From the NCBI GenBank assembly GCA_017420625.1, contig JAFOIR010000034.1, positions 1 through 8,623 on the forward strand: DNA of 8,623 bases. Direction: 5' to 3'. The position numbers and the translations under genes were made by a program. Every line of letters starts with the position of its first letter. Position 1 is the first letter of the stretch. Shown here piece after piece: positions 6,047-8,623 of this stretch. The notes below the pieces were generated by a model. That model ran no database searches and was not told the origin of the DNA. It was given only the letters and a program-made list of their open reading frames with translations. The stretch is from Bacillota bacterium (GTDB lineage: Bacteria > Bacillota_A > Clostridia > Lachnospirales > Bianqueaceae).

Positions 6047-6709
6047 CTAACCAAGTGCTGAATCGGGGTGCACAATCTGTAAGAATTCCAGGGCGCGGTC
6101 AGTAAGTTCTTTGAAGCGGCCTTCGCGGACAAGGACGGGTGAGACGAGAGAAGACCCTATTCCGAAGACCTGGACACCAACATCCTGCCAGCTGCGGATG
6201 TTTTCCTGGCTGATCCCGCCGACAGCCGCTAGAGGAATGTGCCCGAGAGGACCACGGAGTGCTTTTACATAGGACGGGCCGAGGAGGTCGGCCGGGAAAA
6301 GCTTGATGATATCGCCGCCGGCCTGATAGGCTGAGGCTATTTCGCTGGGTGTCATCGCTCCGGGCATGGAGAGCATGCCAAGATCTTTGGTTTTTCGGAT
6401 AACAGCCGGATCCGTATTGGGAGAGATAATGAATTCAGCACCGGTTTCAAAAGCACTTTTGACTTCTTTCTCGCTGAGAACGGTGCCGGCACCGAGATGA
6501 ACATCCTCGGGTAAAGAGGTGCGCAACTGATGGAGACTTTCGAGGGTCTGGTCGATCCCATCTGGTTTTGCGTGGTCAAAAGCAACTTCGATAAGCCGGA
6601 TGCCGCCTTTATAAAGGGCGTCACCGGTTTTTTTCATATCTTTCAGCGGAATGCTGCGGATAATGGCAATGATCTTTTCTTTTTGAAGGAATTTTATATC
6701 GACTGGCAT
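6047..6709 (-). CDS. dgoA: KDPG/KDPGal-type aldolase (2-dehydro-3-deoxy-6-phosphogalactonate aldolase)
   Basis: This is a 220-residue class I aldolase of the KDPG/KHG family, a TIM barrel that cleaves a 2-keto-3-deoxy-6-phospho sugar acid to pyruvate and glyceraldehyde 3-phosphate. Visible active-site features are Arg18 after the first strand, Glu41 in the IEV strand, GAGT (73-76), SPN (96-98), MPGAMTP (115-121), Schiff-base Lys136 in KLFP, and the phosphate-binding AVGGIS segment. The position matching Arg49 of E. coli KDPG aldolase (the E-V-T-L-R-T strand) is Asp45 here, as in neither gluconate-type Eda nor E. coli DgoA (Asn), so substrate assignment rests on the adjacent DgoK-like kinase. 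The ATG lies one base after the kinase TGA, with GGAG at 6719-6722, so translation is probably coupled. 4-Hydroxy-2-oxoglutarate cleavage is an alternative activity. Confidence 0.88.
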   Translation of the reverse strand: MPVDIKFLQKEKIIAIIRSIPLKDMKKTGDALYKGGIRLIEVAFDHAKPDGIDQTLESLHQLRTSLPEDVHLGAGTVLSEKEVKSAFETGAEFIISPNTDPAVIRKTKDLGMLSMPGAMTPSEIASAYQAGGDIIKLFPADLLGPSYVKALRGPLGHIPLAAVGGISQENIRSWQDVGVQVFGIGSSLVSPVLVREGRFKELTDRALEFLQIVHPDSALG

Positions 6710-6710
6710 T

Positions 6711-7754
6711 TCAGAAATCTCCTTTCTCTCTGGCTAACAGCAAGGCACCATAGGCGGCCAAGGGTTTACCCTCAGAGATATATTCCCGGACAAGGGAAAG
6801 ATTTTTCTTTTTCATCAAATAGACGATAGCGCTGCGAAGAGGGTCTTTTCCTGCGACGATGATTTCTTTGGGGAGAGAACCAATATTTGTCGGAGCAGAT
6901 CTCCCAAGACAAGCCTTCAGATCTTCTTCCAGTACAGCTCCCAATAAAAAGGTGCCTGCCTGAGGAGCGGAAAGCCCGTCGAACATCCGATAGATCCGCG
7001 TTTCAAAAAGAGCTGCTGTCAGTCCTTTGGTATCAGCTGCTTCTGCTCCGGCCAGCAGATACTTCGATTCAAAATGAGAAGGCGCAAATGTATGTTCCAC
7101 GGCATCTGCAAGGATGGTATGATGAGAGAGTGCATCGATCAGTTCACCGGAGAGGGTGGTACGGCATTGTTCTATTTTTCCTTTCGGACTGACCCAGATA
7201 AACTTGTTGTGAGAACCGGGAAGAATGATCAGGCGGGATGGGGAAGGCATTGAACCGGTATCCTGCCCCGCGAAATCGTTATTGGACAGCTTGGCGAGCA
7301 GAGCGATCACTTCCGTTTCTTCACCTCGCATCATATCCATACCGAAGCCGTCCGGGGAATCGCTGGTCTTGCCGCTTACATTATTTTTTACACCTGGGAT
7401 CAGGTGGATCCGTCCCGGAAAGATCTTGGGATCATTGATCGTCCGCACCGCTGCGGCAAGTTCTTCTATTCCGGCCGGCGCCGGAACATGAGGAAGTTCC
7501 TGAAGTCCCAGGGAAGAGGTAATCATGCCGGAAGCATAGATAGCCCCGATCTCACCTGCAGGGATCTGATTTTGTGTGAGTATCTGCTGAAGTCCTTCGG
7601 CTATATTTTGCCTGTAAGCTTCGGTTGAGCCGGTAACAGCGCTGACACGGACACCGGTATCCTGTCGGTAAGTTCCGATGATTTCGTATGTCTGATCCCA
7701 CAAGGTATATCGGGTATTTGTCGTTCCGCCATCGATAGTCAGTAGATAGGACAT
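6711..7754 (-). CDS. dgoK: 2-Dehydro-3-deoxygalactonokinase (DgoK family)
   Basis: This is a 347-residue sugar-acid kinase of the DgoK family (ASKHA fold) that phosphorylates 2-keto-3-deoxygalactonate at C6 using ATP in the De Ley-Doudoroff galactonate route. The N-terminal phosphate-1 loop is IDGGTTNTR (7-15). Further family marks are ASGMITSSLGLQE, the HLIPGVKNN segment, LPGSHNK with Gly180-Lys184, and the late LAGAEAADTKG and AGKDPLRSAI segments of the nucleotide domain. The start is set at 7754: AGGAGG (complement of 7760-7765) is 5 nt upstream and IDGGTT then begins at residue 7, as in homologues. A start at 7775 would add seven residues and precede the ribosome binding site. It is the first gene of a two-gene operon. 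No galactonate dehydratase is in the window, so 2-keto-3-deoxygluconate or another keto-deoxy acid is a possible substrate. Confidence 0.92.
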   Translation of the reverse strand: MSYLLTIDGGTTNTRYTLWDQTYEIIGTYRQDTGVRVSAVTGSTEAYRQNIAEGLQQILTQNQIPAGEIGAIYASGMITSSLGLQELPHVPAPAGIEELAAAVRTINDPKIFPGRIHLIPGVKNNVSGKTSDSPDGFGMDMMRGEETEVIALLAKLSNNDFAGQDTGSMPSPSRLIILPGSHNKFIWVSPKGKIEQCRTTLSGELIDALSHHTILADAVEHTFAPSHFESKYLLAGAEAADTKGLTAALFETRIYRMFDGLSAPQAGTFLLGAVLEEDLKACLGRSAPTNIGSLPKEIIVAGKDPLRSAIVYLMKKKNLSLVREYISEGKPLAAYGALLLAREKGDF

Positions 7755-7759
7755 GTCGT

Positions 7760-7765
7760 CCTCCT
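7760..7765 (-). promoter_or_regulatory. Ribosome binding site fixing the dgoK start
   Basis: The - strand reads AGGAGG here, 5 nt before the ATG at 7754-7752. This decides against the longer in-frame start at 7775. Confidence 0.85.
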
Positions 7766-7783
7766 GTTGATTCAAAATATCAG

Positions 7784-7806
7784 TTGTCTTATCCTATCAC
7801 AGACAA
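7784..7806. promoter_or_regulatory. Inverted repeat around the dgoK -10 box (candidate operator)
   Basis: TTGTCT (7784-7789) and AGACAA (7801-7806) are perfect inverted copies separated by 11 nt, and the predicted dgoK -10 box lies in that spacer. A related TTGACAA with GTTG/CAAC symmetry (7812-7820) sits on the -35 boxes. The position fits a repressor site. The regulator is unknown and not encoded here. Confidence 0.5.
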
Positions 7807-7819
7807 ATCCAGTTGACAA
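7791..7819 (-). promoter_or_regulatory. dgoK-dgoA promoter
   Basis: On the - strand, TTGTCA (7819-7814) and TAGGAT (7796-7791) are spaced 17 bp. The -35 box matches five of six consensus bases and the -10 four of six. Transcription would begin near 7784, leaving a leader of about 30 nt. Confidence 0.55.
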
Positions 7820-7842
7820 CGGATGATTTGTGTGCATACAAT
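7813..7842 (+). promoter_or_regulatory. Promoter of the divergent esterase gene
   Basis: A perfect TTGACA (7813-7818) and TACAAT (7837-7842) are spaced 18 bp. Transcription would begin near 7849. The -35 box occupies the same bases as that of the divergent dgoK promoter. Confidence 0.75.
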
Positions 7843-7860
7843 ATATAGCATCAAACGAAA

Positions 7861-7866
7861 AGAGGT
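7861..7866 (+). promoter_or_regulatory. Ribosome binding site for a TTG start
   Basis: AGAGGT lies 7 nt before a TTG at 7874. The only ATG further upstream (7823) falls between the -35 and -10 boxes and would not be transcribed from this promoter. Confidence 0.65.
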
Positions 7867-7873
7867 CTTTATT

Positions 7874-8611
7874 TTGCATCAGGAATATATCCGGCACTTC
7901 AGTCACCATCTTCAGAAAGATATGGAGATGATGATCTATGGACACGGCGGGACCCCGATCCTCGGGTTTCCCACCCAGAATTCCAAGTGCCGCAACTTTG
8001 AAGAGTTCGGAATGATCCGGGAACTTTCGGATTTTCTGGAACAAGGAAAGATTCAGTTTTTCATTGTCGATACGGTCGATGAGGACAGCTGGTCGAACGA
8101 GGGCGGCGACAATACCTGGCGTGCGGCAAGGCAGGAACAGTATTTTCATTATATCGTCGATGAAGTCGTCCCGCTGATCCGGGAAAGAAACCCGCTTCCT
8201 CCCGTGACAACAGGGTTCAGCATGGGCGCGAATCATGCGCTGATCTCCTTTTTGCGCAGGCCGGATCTGTTCCGCGGCGTGATAGCGCTGTCGGGCGTTT
8301 ATGATACGGACTATTTCTTCCACGGTTGGATGGATCCGGTGCTCTATGAGAGCTCCCCGGAGCGGTTCCTGCCGAATATGCCGGCTGATCATCCCTACAT
8401 TCAGCTGTATAATGAACGGAAGATCATCGTATGCTGCGGACAGGGTCCCTGGGAAGAGGAAGGACTCAGAACGCTTCGGTTCCTGGAACAGGTTTTCCGT
8501 GAGAAGGGGATCAACGCCTGGTGTGATTTCTGGGGATATGACGTGGCGCACGACTGGCCATGGTGGTTCAAACAGATGCGGTATTTTCTGCCGTTCATGA
8601 TAGATTCGTAA
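7874..8611 (+). CDS. Alpha/beta-hydrolase esterase (esterase D-like/PF00756 type)
   Basis: This is a 245-residue alpha/beta-hydrolase if the TTG at 7874 is the start. The N-terminal HQEYIRHFSHHLQKDMEMMIYGHGG fits homologues, which open with an aromatic/SHHL/DMEM pattern, supporting TTG over the ATG at 7823. Catalytic features are GFSMG with nucleophile Ser116, the HGG (24-26) turn, and a C-terminal WGYDVAHDWPWW with His226 as likely base; Asp223 is near it but the triad acid is not certain. No signal peptide is visible, so it is probably cytoplasmic. The family hydrolyses small carboxyl esters or thioesters such as S-formylglutathione or acylated sugars; the substrate is unknown. It is transcribed away from dgoK and may share its regulation. 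The stop is followed by a ribosome binding site, suggesting a downstream partner gene. Confidence 0.85.
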   Translation: MHQEYIRHFSHHLQKDMEMMIYGHGGTPILGFPTQNSKCRNFEEFGMIRELSDFLEQGKIQFFIVDTVDEDSWSNEGGDNTWRAARQEQYFHYIVDEVVPLIRERNPLPPVTTGFSMGANHALISFLRRPDLFRGVIALSGVYDTDYFFHGWMDPVLYESSPERFLPNMPADHPYIQLYNERKIIVCCGQGPWEEEGLRTLRFLEQVFREKGINAWCDFWGYDVAHDWPWWFKQMRYFLPFMIDS

Positions 8612-8612
8612 C

Positions 8613-8620
8613 AAAGGAGA
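8613..8620 (+). promoter_or_regulatory. Ribosome binding site for a gene beyond the right edge
   Basis: AAAGGAGA begins 2 nt after the esterase TAA. No start codon follows before the window ends, so a co-transcribed gene probably starts within a few bases past the edge. Confidence 0.55.
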
Positions 8621-8623
8621 ATC

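Noticed and set aside
7772..8614. A 280-codon open frame on the - strand opposite the esterase
   Set aside because: It is antisense to a clear alpha/beta-hydrolase with a GFSMG motif, has no recognisable domain, and runs through both predicted divergent promoters.
1..8623. Mobile elements, CRISPR arrays, tRNA or rRNA genes, toxin-antitoxin or phage-defence genes
   Set aside because: No transposase or integrase motifs, terminal repeats, regular spaced repeats, or RNA-gene signatures were seen; all substantial coding regions belong to metabolic, repair or chaperone families.

Overview
The window looks like chromosomal DNA from a member of the Bacillota (Firmicutes), probably an anaerobic, gut-type lineage. 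This is inferred from strong AGGAGG-type ribosome binding sites, sigma-A-like promoters, a canonical CIRCE heat-shock operator, hairpin-plus-T-run terminators, and the protein families present. The genus cannot be fixed from the sequence alone. I see no insertion sequence, phage gene, CRISPR array, tRNA or rRNA.

Region 1 (1-5220, + strand) is one tightly spaced run of genes that probably forms an operon. It holds the 3' end of a probable SGNH/GDSL hydrolase, an AEC-family permease, a Gfo/Idh/MocA oxidoreductase fused to a C-terminal UPF0303 (haem-degrading-like/HbpS-like) domain, cysteine synthase CysK, a class-C beta-lactamase-like serine hydrolase, and a hypoxanthine/uracil DNA glycosylase. 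Gene gaps are 1 to 44 bp. The run closes with a strong intrinsic terminator whose hairpin includes the last stop codon. The promoter lies upstream of the window. The mix of transport, redox, cysteine synthesis, hydrolysis and DNA repair has no obvious single pathway.

Region 2 (5221-5992) is a self-contained heat-shock unit: a perfect CIRCE operator overlapping the -35 box of a near-consensus promoter, a leader of about 135 nt, an Hsp20 small heat-shock protein, and a probably bidirectional terminator. The leader carries four alternating inverted copies of GCGATC. It can also form a 7-bp helix over the hsp20 Shine-Dalgarno sequence, so RNA-level control on top of HrcA is plausible but unproven.

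Region 3 (6047-7754, - strand) is a two-gene operon, 2-keto-3-deoxy-galactonokinase (DgoK-like) followed by a KDPG/KDPGal-type aldolase. Together they would take 2-keto-3-deoxy-sugar acids to pyruvate and glyceraldehyde 3-phosphate. No dehydratase, transporter or regulator for this pathway is in the window.

Region 4 (7755-8623) is a divergent promoter region where the two predicted -35 boxes lie on the same bases, with a TTGTCT/AGACAA inverted repeat around the kinase -10 box. It is followed by an alpha/beta-hydrolase esterase that probably starts at TTG, and by a ribosome binding site for a gene beyond the right edge.

The most noteworthy items are the oxidoreductase-UPF0303 fusion, the structured leader of the CIRCE-controlled hsp20, and the shared -35 divergent promoter. 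None amounts to proof of a wholly new system.
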